Below, one piece after another: positions 31,673-44,081 of a DNA stretch of 64,000 nucleotides. Location: contig NMRB01000026.1 of the NCBI GenBank assembly GCA_002633025.1, forward strand, positions 759,919 through 823,918. Direction: 5' to 3'. The translations under genes were made by a program, and so were the position numbers. Each line of letters opens with the position of its first letter. Position 1 is the first letter of the stretch. The stretch comes from Notospermus geniculatus (taxonomy: Eukaryota > Nemertea > Pilidiophora > Heteronemertea > Lineidae). The notes beneath the pieces are model-generated. The model worked only from the letters and a program-made list of their open reading frames with translations, did no database searches and had not been told where the DNA came from.

Positions 31673-33537
31673 AGTGCTCGTATCCATACTTTTCATCCTT
31701 TACTGATGATTTCAGTTTGCCTCTCCTTTCCAGCCTCTTTATGGCTTAATCCAAGCCAAGCTAGAACTCATCACCCATGCCTACTTCGATGAACGCGACT
31801 TCAGTAAAGTTGAACTGCTGGAGCAGACTTATGCAAATCTTAATGCTTCAGTCAGTGCCAGCATGATCAAGGGGTCGCAAGCTTTTCTGGGTGAGTGTGA
31901 TGTTCGTAGTGTTGTTATTATCTATGCTCACTTCACAAAAAATTGCCTTTGATCAGAGGAGAGGTACCAGGAATAGGAAAACCAGGAAGAGTCCCGACAA
32001 AATGCCATGTTATTGTCACCCTCCATCATGTGCACCAGGTGTTTATTGTGACACCATTCTCTTTTGTTTCAGGAATGTCAGCTCGTGACCTGATATTACA
32101 GTTTCGTCACAAGATTGTGATGCTGTTTAAGCTAATTCTCCTGGAGAGGAAGGTGTTGATATTCCTGACCCCTGTGGCAGCTCTCAATAACATCCTGCTG
32201 GCTTTACTTTCACTCTTCCCAGGTAAACGATATGCAGATATTGTGGACTTGAGTTACTGCTTTCCATCAATTTGTTAGGTCTCTATTTCCCATGAAGTGA
32301 TGAGGAACCCTGGAGCAGAATTCTCCATAGACTATAGCCATAGGCATCTCCCATGATAAAGTTCTCTCACCCAAGTTGTCTCTCCCTGGGTAACTTTGCC
32401 ATTGGTAAATATGGGCTATTGTTTGTGTCATTAATCTTAGTGTAAGTTGTAAGGTAACCAACCATTGAGAGCCCGCTCGCAGGAGGAAAATCTCATGTGG
32501 AGGGGTGATGATTTGTCTGATGCCCCACTATGTCTCCATTCAGTTGTTCATGACTTTGCTACCACAAGCCCAAGTGGTGTTAAGATGACATCTGCAGAGC
32601 TCAGCAGATATCCAGCTCAGCTCAGTTCAGTTGGTGTACTGAGAGAATACCGGTAGGGGAAATGGCTTGGTTGATGCCTGGCTGGTAGTGGAAAGCTCTC
32701 TTGCCCTCACCGGTCTTCCTATCACTCCTACTCTTGCTCGTTTGATGGGCGAAGTGACTGTTGGCCTTCATTTGTCAAGATGTGGAAAGCCCCATTCAGC
32801 AGAGTTTGTAGTTGCCAGGTATTGCCTAAAGGACTGAACACATCTCTTATACTCACATTTATTTTCAGGAATGATTGAATGTGGCCTCAAGGAAGCAGCA
32901 GGATACTCAAATCGACGACTTTCAGACTTTCAACTGGTTCAGGGAGCCGGTTCAGAGGAGTACCTCGAATTATGCTACAAGGAGCAAGGGGCAACTGGTA
33001 CGACGACGTACGTGGATGCGCCGGATATCATCAAGTCACATATTCCACGGGATGACTCATTGCGAGGTCTCTCTGCAGTGGCTTCAGTTCAACCTCCTAA
33101 CTTGGGTGGAAAAAGAGATTTAGATGGGGTTAGTTCGCAATCTGGTGGCCTGTCAAGTGTAGAGAATGAGCTCGATGAGGGTTCAAAGGACAGAGGTGCT
33201 GGAACATATCAGCGGCAGGTTAGTGCGGGTAGTATAAGTAGCGCCGACAGTCAGAACGTCATCTGTGAACAACCGAAGCCTATGATTAGTCCTTCTCACG
33301 CTGACATCACAAAACCAGGAAGTCGCCATGCTGTGTATGAACTTCACGTTGATATTGATAAAGTCACCCATGTCGAGTCGGTGCAGAATGCGTCCTGTGA
33401 TAACGGCGATGTCATGTTGAGCTCACCACATGAGAAGAGCGACGACCCTTTGGAATTCATCGAGGACATCACGAAGGTCGAACAGGTGCAAGAGTCGGCT
33501 CAGGTATCCAATGTTAATGTTGGATCCCCCAAGATCA

Positions 33538-33602
33538 GCACAAACTGTTGCTATGGTCCCAACAGTGTCAGCAAGATATGACTTATCCAATTTCACCGCC
33601 AT
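33538..33602 (-). CDS. SLC50A1: SWEET first coding exon, truncated
   Basis: From the ATG at 33600-33602, which has a favourable context (GGGGAG before and G after), the minus strand reads MAVKLDKSYLADTVGTIATV. This has the length, hydrophobic pattern and position of the start of SWEET helix 1. The frame runs into AVL9 sequence at 33537 with no splice donor, so about ten residues of helix 1 are lost. Joined to the exon at 29273, it would complete a transporter of normal length. Assignment rests on position, phase and hydrophobic pattern rather than a long motif. Confidence 0.65.
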
Positions 33603-34137
33603 CTCCCCTGCGGCCTGGTCTAGTGTAGTGCAATGCAACCACTATTATCTGATCCTGAAAATAATCATTGGGAACAAACATAACATGTAGTTTTGAATAG
33701 CAAGTCACAAGTCATGAAGTGATCATGGTGATCCTTACATGCTTATACATGTATGTCATGATCCAGCACACTACAACAACTCTGCATAATAAGCTAAATA
33801 ATGGCAATGCATTCACATGCATGAATGATGCATCATGTGATGATGCATATGGTAGGGTGGTTGAATGATGGTGAGTAGAGTACCGTAGTAGGCCTTATGA
33901 ATGAATTGAATGATGAACATGATTGATGAGATCATGATCATTGAGATGCATGCTGAGGAGTGATGCAGATGGATTTGTTTGGTGATGATCTGAACTGATC
34001 CGAGCAGCTCATCAGTTATTTCATGTTACCTTCGAATTTTGTCTGAAGGTAGTTTTATCAATGTTCTTGGATTGGGTACATTCATGACATTATCTCGGCC
34101 TAGAAGCAATAAAGTCGACCTAGAACACGTAAAACAC
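33603..34137. other. Probable 5' region shared by SWEET and AVL9
   Basis: Non-coding AT-rich DNA between the SWEET start codon (minus) and the AVL9 upstream region (plus). It is rich in ATGA/TCAT words. If the assembly is right here, the two genes are divergent and may share regulatory DNA. AVL9 exon 1 was looked for here and up to 35532 and not found. Confidence 0.4.
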
Positions 34138-35532
34138 CGAAAACGTGTCACTTTTCTGTTTACTGCGGGTCTGTTGCAAAGAAATGTGATGACCATAAAT
34201 ACTGCACCAGAAAAATATAATCTACAACTTTGAAAGAATAAAAACTCATTCACTTCCTAATTATATATGTTATATAGATAATCTTTATTGAGAAAATATA
34301 TACAACTGATAACAAATTTATGCCTTTTATGATAAAAAATAAAGTTCTGCAAATTAATGGGAACAGCAATCTTTCATACACTTAGTATTTTGTAAGATAG
34401 ATTTCTATTGGCTGAATTCTATAACCCTTGGGTTAATTGACCAATCAGCACAACCTTTACATATACACTGACACCATGTACATTACACATGTTACAAGTG
34501 CATTGTAATGATTATGTACAGTGATCTGATGTTTTGACAATCATCAGTGATCATTCATCCATAAAATATAGCCTTACATGCTTAAATACATGAACACTGA
34601 TGAAAATAGATACTTGAAATTTGAAATTATCATGATTAGTTTCATGTTATGATGACATGGGTAAGTGGGTGAATGAAGGTGAATGATTAGCTAAATAGTA
34701 AATGAACAGCTGATTAGCCAGTCAGAGCCCCACTCTCTGCTCTGCCTCTAGTCTGGCACTTAACAATAACACTTACTGAGACAGAGTCAACACAAACAAG
34801 AACACGATAGGGGCCTAGGCCTAAATGACGGAGGATGAAGAATAAAAATGATAGGCCTAGGCCTAGGAGGCCCCATATCATGATATTTTGATAAAATCAG
34901 AAGTTCTGAGTCATTGACTTTCTTTACTTTCATTTTTGACTGTCAGGATAGCCTAAACAGTTCACTCTTTTCAAGAGTCATCCAGAAAATCAGTAGGGCC
35001 TAGGCTAAGTCTTTTTGATACTATGATGAGATTTTTTGCCAACCTTCTCAAATATTGAGTTTTCTTTCATTGCTAGGGTTGAGTATGGTAGTAAATTGGC
35101 TGACCTTACTGCTTTGGGGACATTGATGCCTGGTTGAATGACTCCAAGATGACGGAAGAAAGTCCAATCCTGCATGTCTGTGTCATCGGATTCCATCACA
35201 AGAAGGGCTGCCAGGTGAAGATGATGAACACTCTTCAGTCATAATATTTGAATCCCATATGTCATAATATTTGAATCCCATATGTCAACATGGCTCAAAA
35301 TCAAAACAACTCATCCTGCAGAATGAGGATGACAGAAATGATTGCTGTGTTCAATAACAACAAGACAAACTTATTTCCCTCTTCTTAGATTACTTACCCC
35401 TGCTCAGTAATGGCTTGTCGCTAAAGTCCCCCCGTCCCCTCCTCCAATAATGGCTATGCTTGTCTCTAAAGTCCCCCACCCCCTACCCCATTATGGCTCG
35501 TCTCTAAAGTGTATTCCTCTCATTTTTTCCAG

Positions 35533-38500
35533 CTTGAATATTCTTATCCTCCATTATGCGAGGGAAAGGAGGTTGACAGCCATGATCTCCCAGAGGAGTG
35601 GAAACATTTACCTTCATTAGCGTTGCCTGATGGAGCCCATAATTATGACAAAGGTACACCTTGATTACTCTTCAGCATGCACCACGTTTGGTATGGAGCT
35701 TGGGGACACAGCAAAATCTCAATTGCAGGTCACAGAGATCTGGTTTGCCACTGGGATCATCATATCAAAAGCACCAGTGTCTAAGAATTTAATTTGAAGA
35801 TATCAACAGCCTGCTGAGTGCTCAGGAATGCCGTCCATCACCAACAGGAGAAGCTGGATCCCAGGAATGCCAGACCTCTGTGACCTTACAACTGTGATTT
35901 CTTGTGACTCCAGTCAGTTGTTTTGGCTGGTTGACACAGATTTCTCTTCCACTTTGTACTTCCACCGTGTATAGGGAAATTAAGATATCCCCTGATAATG
36001 GCAATGCTGCCCTCTCCTTCTCTCTATCTTCACACCTTGCTGATAATTTCAGATACAATCTACTTCCATCTTCGCTCCAAAGACGGCACACGGAATACAG
36101 TATTTGGTATATCATGCTACAGACAGATTGCCGCCAAAGACCTCATCAACCGCACGGCTGACGTGACCAGGAGTTCAGTTCAGAAGAGTGTTTGTGTTAT
36201 CAGTAAGCTGGTAAGTTAAGACTGCGTCACCCACAGAAGTTTTGGGTTCTACTCTGAGACCAACATTTTGTCAATTTCAGTAGGCCTAGGGGTATTGTCT
36301 GTCTTTTGTAAAATCTGAGTGATTACATTTCTTCCTTTATTGCCTGGAGTTATTTTGGTTCATCCTGGTTCACATCATGTGCGATTCAATGTGACTGGTC
36401 ACAAATGAGTGTTAAGTGTACCCCTTACTTACTGCAGTGTGCCATAGGGAGGTCTGCTTATATCCATACTTTTCATCCTTTACTGATGATTTCAGTTTGC
36501 CTCTCCTTTCCAGCCTCTTTATGGCTTAATCCAAGCGAAGCTAGAACTCATCACCCATGCATACTTCGACGAGCGTGACTTCAGTAAAGTTGAACTGCTG
36601 GAGCAGACTTATGCAAATCTTAATGCTTCAGTCAGTGCCAGCATGATCAAGGGGTCGCAAGCTTTTCTGGGTGAGTGTGATGTTCATAGTATTGTGGTGT
36701 TGTTATTATCTATGCTCACTCCACAAAAAATTGCCTTTAATTAGAGGAGAGGTACCGGGAATAGGAAAACCAGGAAGAGTCCTGACAAAATGCCATGTTA
36801 CTGTCACCCTCCGTCATGTGCACCAAGTGTTTATTGTGACACCATTCTCTTTTGTTTCAGGGATGTCAGCTCGTGACCTGATATTACAGTTTCGTCACAA
36901 GATTGTGATGCTGTTTAAGCTAATTCTCCTGGAGAGGAAGGTGTTGATATTCCTGACCCCTGTGGCAGCTCTCAATAACATCCTGCTGGCTTTACTTTCA
37001 CTATTCCCAGGTAAATAACGTGTGAATTTTGAATCAGGCGCTGACTGCTGCTTTCTATGGACACATCCCAAATTGACGTAAATGAGAAAGATCTGTGCAC
37101 TTCTGCCAAAATTGCAAACACAACTTCGGTCTGAAACCAACTGACGTGATGCAATCCATGATTCAGCAATGATCGACTCTGATGCAACGTCGTCGAAGTC
37201 ACTGTTGCGGGGTTCTCTGCGTCACGTCATTCAGTTTCAGATTGGGGTTGTGTCTGCGATTTCGGCAGAAGTGCGCAGATCAGCAAATTCGAGAATCGTC
37301 CATTAGTCATCAACTTTCTAAGTCTACAATCTCCGTAGAGTGAGGAGCTCCACTGGTCAGAACTCTCACACCAAAGCCATAGGCACCTCTCCCTGTGAAA
37401 GTTCTTTCGCACGGTTTGGCTCTCCGTGGGGTAACTTAGCCGTAGAAAAAAACGGGCAGTCATTTGTATTAGTCTCAGCGCAAGTTGTATTAGGAAACCA
37501 ACCATTGAGGGCCAACTCACATGAGGAGGGGTGATGATTCATCTTTGATGTATTAATACCTTGCTATTCAGTTGTTAATGACTTTCTACCAAGAGTGCAA
37601 GTGGTGCTTTATGATGTCTGCACAACTCAGCAGATATATCCAGCTCAGCTCAGTTCAGTTGGTGTCCTGAGAGAATACCGGTAGGAGAAATGGCTTGGTT
37701 GATGCCTGGCTGGCTGGTAGCAGAAAGCCCATCTTGCCCTCACCTGTCTTCCTATCACTCCTACTCTTGCTCGTTTGATGGGTGAAGTGACTGGAGGCCT
37801 TGATATGTCAAGATGTGGAAAGCCCCATTCAGCAGAGTTTTTAGTTGCCAGGTATTGCCTAAAGGACTGAACACATCTCTTATACTGACATTTATTTTCA
37901 GGAATGATTGAATGTGGCCTCAAGGAAGCAGCTGGATACTCAAATCGACGACTTTCAGACTTTCAACTGGTTCAGGGAGCCGGTTCAGAGGAGTACCTCG
38001 AATTATGCTACAAGGAGCAAGGGGCAACTGGTACGACGACGTACGTGGATGCGCCGGATATCATCAAGTCACATATTCCACGGGATGACTCATTGCGAGG
38101 TCTCGCTGCAGTGGGTTCAGTCCAACCTCCTAACTTGGGTGGAAAAAGAGATTTAGATGGGGTTAGTTCACAATCTGGTGGCCTGTCAAGTGTAGAGAAT
38201 GAGCTCGATGAGGGTTCAAAGGACAGAGGAACATATCAGCGGCAGGTTAGCGCGGGTAGTATAAGTAGCGCTGACAGTCAGAACGTCATCTGTGAACAAC
38301 CGAAGCCTATGATTAGTCCTTCTCACGCTGACATCACAAAACCAGGAAGTCGCCATGCTGTGTATGAACTTCACGTTGATATTGATAAAGTCACCCATGT
38401 CGAGTCGGTGCAGAATGCGTCCTGTGATAACGGCGATGTCATGTTGAGTTCTCCGCATGAGAAGAGCGACGACCCTTTGGAGTTCATCGAGGACATCACG

Positions 38501-41500
38501 AAGGTCGAACAGGTACAAGAGTTGGCTCAGGTATCCAATGTTAATGTTGGATCCCCCAAGATCAAGGAGTTAGATTCACCGGAAAGTCTCAAAGAAATTG
38601 ACCATGAAGATTTCTTCTCGTGGGAAGATGACAAGTTGCTTCTTGAGATTGAGGAAGAGTTGGACATTAGTGTTGGGCTTTCTAAGGAGACTGAGAAAGT
38701 TCCTGCCCCAAATGCAGCCAGGGCAGCCTCAGTTCCAGAGATCATGGGGGCAGATGAGGGGGCTTCAGGAGCAGAATCTACCAACCCAAACATTCCAACA
38801 GAACAGCCCTTCGACCCAGAGTTAAAAGACATTGAATATTATTCTGAGTTTTACGTGCCTCTCTCTGATGCTTATGCATCCAGTAAGAAGACCGCCCTGT
38901 CGCCCAGTGGTAGTCTAAGTAGTATAAGTTCCCACGGGTCTGCTAAGGGACATTTCAAAGCCGCCGGTGCCTTCTTTAAGGACAAGCTATTGTCACCTCT
39001 TGGCGGGAAAAGGTCACCTTCAAAGACGAGTTTGGATGGTGTGGAGCCGCTCCAGCCGTACACCCCCACTACCCTGGAGATTGATGCCTGTGGGTTTCCC
39101 CTGTCTGTCTTCACTAAGGTATGAGATCAGATCCATCAAAACTTCAAATCTAAACTACCTTCAAATAATTTCCTGGAGACAACACAGAGAATGGCAAGAA
39201 GCTTGTACATGTATTAGTCTTTTTCTTAACTGTTTGTTAATCAGAACATGGTTCTACTTTGCCCTAGCCTGTTGATACAAACTTGTCATCTTCGGTCTTC
39301 GGCAAATCAGGGCAAAGTGTGGTGAAAATACTCCACTGATCACGAAATCTGTGCAATGTTCTTCAGGGTTCCGTCTGCCATCCGTACCTTCCCCTGCAAT
39401 ATTATGACGTTCTTGAAGATGTCAATGTCCGTAGTTTTCTCATCGGTGCAACGAACATCCTGTTCAAGCAGAAGCGCCATCTTACCGATGTCGCGATCGG
39501 GGTGAGTAAGCATGTTAACAGTTGACTGGCTATGCCCGCCAATTCTGACCTTGGCTTATTCGCATGCCAATCAGACCCAGGGGGGAGTCCATAAGCTCCC
39601 TATGTTTCTCGCTTGATGGGGTCTTTTTCTTGCCCTTGCATTGACACAAGGACAAACCATTTTGAACACATTCTTTCCATCAAAACATAATATTTTTCTT
39701 CTCAAAACAGGAGGATGAGACCAAGATAGACATCCACGACAATGAACTGAAACGCCAGCTCAGCCTGACCACAGCTGACCTGAGGTTTGGGGATTACATT
39801 GTCAAAAATGTGTTGGATGAAGAAGACGAGTTTTTGGATGGGACAGGTGAGCGGGAAGAATATTCTAGTCTGTGGTACTCCTACTACCGGTACTTAATTT
39901 TACTCCTATCCAAGTCTGTTAGGAACCGACTGCAACAGGATTAAATTTTCTCGCATCATTTGCAGGTTGGGAAGGAGGTGAAGAATGGATACGAGTCCAG
40001 TTTCGTTCATATCTCGTGTCCCTTCTGGCTACAGCTGATCACTGTGGTGAGTATAAAGAAATTCACCTCCAGTTCCCTTGCGAAGGGTCAGGTCAATTCA
40101 CTAAAACTGCATTTGTTGCCACTGTGTTCAGAAAATGTTAAACGGAATGCCAAGACAATAGGTTCGGAAATTTCTCATTTTTGCTTCCATCAAGTCTATA
40201 CCACTGGTATATTTTGTCCCCTGGACCAAACATTGATGTGTAACATGTCTTTATATAAAAGGTAATGAGAAAATTGACATTTTTCTGAAAATTTTACCAA
40301 ATTTTCTGGTTTTTCAGATGAAAAATTAGAGGAAGACTTCAATTCTCATTTCATAAGAGCCTGGAAAACAACGCATAACTACAAAGTATGGCAACATTCA
40401 GGTCACAACGGAATCAATGAATGTGAACCCGGGTGAGTGAATTACAATAGACGATTCTCAATTTTGCAGATCTGTGCATTTCCGCCGAAATCGCAAGCAC
40501 AACCTCGGTCTGAAACTGAATGACGTGATGCAGGAACCTCCACGACAGTGACGTCGACAACGTTGCGCGTCAGAGTCGACCATTGCTGAATCATGGATTG
40601 CGTCACGTCAGATGGTTTCAGACTGAGGTTGTGTTTGCAATTTTGGCAGAAGTGCACAGATCTTTCTCATTTACGTCAATTTGGGATTTGTCTATAAGGG
40701 TTGTGCGTGAGAGGAAAACTGAAACAGTGCTTCCTGATCCTAATCCAGGAGTAGTGTGCGGCCCTTGGAAGGGTAGAGTTTGGTCATCTGTCCTACCCCA
40801 ACATTGACATCCTGCTGATTAACTGTTGTCTCTTTTTCAGCCATCCATTCAGAGGACAAATCAGTATGGCTGATATGAGATTAAAATTGAACGCGTAAGT
40901 CAGTTATTGCAGTACCTGTACATGACTGAAGTTTGGCTGTGGGTGTGTGTGTTGATCTCTGTGAGCCAATTCCATGGCATAGATTGGAAGCTGCTGCCTT
41001 TTAAGTCCACAAAAGCCATTCTTCCTGAGAAAAGTTGAGCTATCGGGAAGTCAGGCGATCTGAGCCAAATTCTTCTGGGGAGAAGTCCAACTGTTCAAAT
41101 CACTGATTCAAGAATGCACTGCCCTCAAGACGGCTTTGGGTGTACTTTCTCAAACTGGCTTTGGTTTGCTGTTACAGAGTACGTCATAGTACTTATATTG
41201 TCAAAGTGAGCATCAGTTACAGAAGGTGACAGATGTTAATATCTTTTCAGGTCCCTGCAAAACACTGAAAAGGGGAGGAAAATAAATGCTGCAGTTCATA
41301 CAACTGGCAGAGTTGTGGGTAAGGAAACAAATTGGGAGTCACATTTACTTTGGGTAGACAGTGTCTGGGCCTATGTCCAGTTCATCGTGTTGAGGACCAT
41401 TGACCTGGATGGTAAGTTAATCATCATGTCCATTCTGACCATTTTCTAACTTCTTTTCCTGTCTCCTTCAGGTGGTGCCCTGTCCAGTGCTAAGGGGGCG

Positions 41501-41554
41501 ATATCAGGTTGGTTGAGTGCCTGGAACAAACCCAAACCTGACGAGGATGAATAA
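35533..41554 (+). CDS. AVL9: AVL9, DENN-family late secretory pathway protein, exon 2 to stop
   Basis: AVL9 is a longin-DENN-related protein that acts in Golgi-to-plasma-membrane transport and cell migration. Twelve exons are clear: 35533-35653, 36053-36210, 36514-36670, 36861-37010, 37902-39118, 39367-39501, 39711-39846, 39966-40046, 40318-40432, 40841-40894, 41251-41318, 41472-41554. They total 2475 bases (824 residues plus stop) with consistent phases. Family landmarks in order: SYPPLCEGKEVDSHDLPEEW, VFGISCYRQIAAK, SVCVISKL, GLIQAKLELITHAYFDERDF, ARDLILQFRHKIVMLFKLIL, LLSLFPGMIE, GATNILFKQKRHL, LTTADLRFGDYIV, GWEGGEEWIR, AWKTTHNYKVW, HPFRGQISMADMRLKLN, then SSAKGAISGWLSAW and an acidic tail. 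The fifth listed exon encodes about 406 residues, mostly an acidic Ser/Asp/Glu-rich linker, which makes the protein longer than the human form (648 residues). The first exon (the conserved VVGFHHKKG part) was not found in the window. AATAAA occurs at the stop codon itself and AT-rich 3' UTR follows. Confidence 0.95.
35705..35910 (+). repeat. Dispersed repeat in AVL9 intron
   Basis: Relative of 9915-10120 in opposite orientation. It lies between AVL9 exons 2 and 3. The type is unknown. Confidence 0.6.
37060..37300. repeat. Foldback in AVL9 intron, copy 1
   Basis: The outer arms contain AAAGATCTGTGCACTTCTGCC and CGGCAGAAGTGCGCAGATC, and inner stems pair TGACGTGATGCA with TGCGTCACGTCA. The same element occurs inverted at 40445-40700. 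The truncated AVL9 copy lacks it in the corresponding intron (after 32222). Confidence 0.75.
40445..40700. repeat. Foldback in AVL9 intron, copy 2
   Basis: Same family as 37060-37300 in the reverse orientation. Arms share GATCTGTGCATTTCCGCCGA and its complement. Two copies in one gene could pair across about 3.3 kb of pre-mRNA, flanking the exons between 37902 and 40432. Confidence 0.75.
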
Positions 41555-43782
41555 AGACGTCACTGGTGCTATCGCTGTCAAGATGTGCGGTGTTAAGATG
41601 TGGTGCTTGCAATCGATCAGCACGTATAGAGCCGAGTCGTTTGTGTGCGCGGCCAAAAATGGAGATTTAATTTAAAGCCTTTTGAAACTGTCTCTGCTGT
41701 GTATTGTGCATGCTTGATGTGGCATTATGATGTAATATATTATAAAAGTGATTATTAATATTAATATTCAAGACAAAGTATATCTGAATCTATTGTGCTT
41801 ATGTAGCTTAAGTTGTAAAGCAAATCAACTCACTACCCATTCCACTTGATGTTAATGATAATATAGAATTATACATGCAAAATGTCTAAAGTTAACGTTG
41901 ATGCATTGTACACAGAGGATGTCCTCACTTAGGATGACACCACGGAATCTGTTTCCTATTTGTTCTTTGCACTAAAATATAAGGGTGTTTGTTCATCCTG
42001 TCTTAGCATTTGTGACCCGCTGCAGCAGAAGTAGGGGCTTGTCGCAACCAAGGAAGGGGTTAACGGCCTTACAACACAACAGCTGAAATGTACATCTCTG
42101 CAGGTTAACAAAAGTAGTGGACAGCAGTGATAATAGTTAAGTAAACTGATGACCAATGATCACTTGTGACAAGCGCCTGCTTTTGCTGGAGGGAGTCGCA
42201 TATATGAGGTCTGAAACAAATTGCTATGGTTCTGAGAACCGAAAAAGCCTTAATAGTATTACCAGTCGGTCATCCTGAGGTTATCAGCAGTTCTTGGGGT
42301 TTGTTTGAAAGGGAACGAATTCAGAAAAAACACTAGTCAACACTTCTACCCCAGTTGAGGTGATACTGTGAACTGATGCTCTGTGTCAAAGTGGGTCTCT
42401 TTATTGTACCTGCATTGGAGAACTTGATGTCACGTTCTTGACAAAACACCTGGTTGTGAAGTCTTTTGCTTGTGCCCTACATCGTGACCATGCGGAACAT
42501 ATGCTAAGAACTCCTTGATAAGCTCAGGATGTCAAAACAAGTCTTCTGTCCATTCTCTACACTTCCATCAAAGGGTTTGCGTATTAGACCAGTCAAGTCA
42601 TAGATTCTAAAGCCAGTGGAAGTTTTATAAATGAATGTCAGGTTTCATGAAATCATGTTTGAAATCATCTAGTCAGTTAGAATAGAATAAGAAATAGAAT
42701 CGGGTTTCTAAGGTGAAAGACATTGCTTCCTACCAGACCCAAACCCACGGACCATCGCATGAGGCATCAATCACCAGCACTAGTCAGTTAGCCTACCAAA
42801 TTGCTACCGGTAGGTCTCAAGTAGATTGTAGGCTCAACCTTTATTTGCCTGTCTCTGAAATATAAATGAAGTCGATAGGAAAACGAATGTGTAGGTCTAT
42901 CCAAATTCAATATTCTATTCATTATCTATGCACTAAACGCCTCATGTCAGAAACACCTTGTCAGAAACTCTGGCGTGTTGGTAGCTGCTGGCACGTGGAT
43001 CATGTAGATAGAAGTTTCAGTGTTGAACTCTTGAGGCGGAGCTCCTTGTGGAAGTTTTCTCGTGTGAGTTGGCTCTCAATGGTCAAATCATTGTTGGTTT
43101 CCTTCAACTTATGCTGAAGACAATGGCACTCATGACTGACCAGACTTTTGTTTCATTGAGTTGCCCATAGAAAACCAACTCGCGTGGCTACTCGCGTGAG
43201 AAAACCCTCAAGTGGAGCAGTATCATCTTGATGACTATTCGTCCGACACTTCTGAGAACTCGCCTCTTCCACAAAGACTAAGAAGCTCACCTCTAGAATA
43301 TCACTCATTTCACAGTTCGAAATGTATACCGTGGCCTTCCAGTCGGCACAACTTTGGCCAGGGATCTGTATAAACTGTATGTGCTTTTTCCTGCCTTGGT
43401 AAACATGGCACACTAAAGCTTATGCGCACGAGGACATCTCAGAATTCTCTTGATGCTCAAAAGAACGTTTGATTTTAAGAGGGAGCAGGTTTAAATGAGA
43501 AATTTGATGATTCCTTGGGGCCCACAGGTCTGTTCTGCTTTATGGTGGTGGTAGGGAGTGTGGAAAGCGATTGAACGTGTTGAGTTTCTTTGCGTCAGTT
43601 GAATTCCGAGGTGATCCTACACTGCAACCAGTTTAAAGGATATATTGGATTAATGTGTCGCTTCATGTCTGTCATAATTGGTTGAGATGCATAATAATAG
43701 AAGTTCTTGAAACATTCTCTTGTTTTCTTTGATCTGTGGGAATTAAGTGGAGCCAAGTCAGAAGGCCAAGAGACTATAGGCC
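41555..43782 (+). other. AVL9 3' UTR and intergenic DNA
   Basis: AT-rich sequence after the AVL9 stop. No other exon was recognised, and short frames at 42866-43117 and 43153-43413 look spurious. AVL9 (plus) and ARL6IP6 (minus) converge here. Confidence 0.5.
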
Positions 43783-43800
43783 TTAACATTTCAAGATGGT

Positions 43801-43934
43801 GGGCCGTATTCAAACGAGTTAGACGCTTGTAACTTCGTCAAATGCATGGTGGAATTTTGTGCACTTAGTGAAGTTACATGCGTCGAACTCTTAATCGCGT
43901 GATGATCACCCTTTTTGAATACAGCCCGGTATGT
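43801..43934. repeat. Foldback with GGGCCGTATTCAAACG ends
   Basis: GGGCCGTATTCAAACGAGTT pairs with the right end TTTTTGAATACAGCCC. Inner words GTAACTTCGTC and GTGAAGTTAC form a second stem. Copy 2 lies at about 56770-56903. Confidence 0.65.
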
Positions 43935-44075
43935 TCCAAAGAAATTGCTTCCCTCCTGCATCCATAGATGAGAATTTCCAACAGTACCGGTACAGCCCTC
44001 ACTCTAGTTAAAATCTGGCCAGTCTGGGCATTTGTAACGAGGGGTAAGAAGAAGGATTTGCATGATCTAAATTAC

Positions 44076-44081
44076 TTTATT
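44076..44081 (-). terminator. Polyadenylation signal of ARL6IP6, copy 1
   Basis: AATAAA on the minus strand about 470 bases beyond the ARL6IP6 stop. It is conserved in copy 2 at 57035-57040. Confidence 0.5.

Larger units (their letters stand above)
29294..33537 (+). pseudogene. AVL9: Truncated second copy of AVL9 (exons 2, 4, 5, part of 6)
   Basis: Near-identical to 34138-38574 of the complete gene. Exons 31314-31434, 31734-31890, 32073-32222 and the start of the long exon (32869-33537) are present. Exon 3 is missing because it falls in the 208-N gap at 31465-31672; the other copy has about 765 bp there. The copy stops inside the long exon at CCAAGATCA, after which unrelated sequence (SWEET exon 1 on the minus strand) follows and a stop ends the frame at 33581. 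Compared with the other copy it has two extra residues (KDRGAGTY versus KDRGTY), some silent changes, and two extra mobile elements upstream (30664 and 30822). Best read as an allelic contig fragment misplaced here, less likely a genuine truncated duplicate. Confidence 0.8.
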
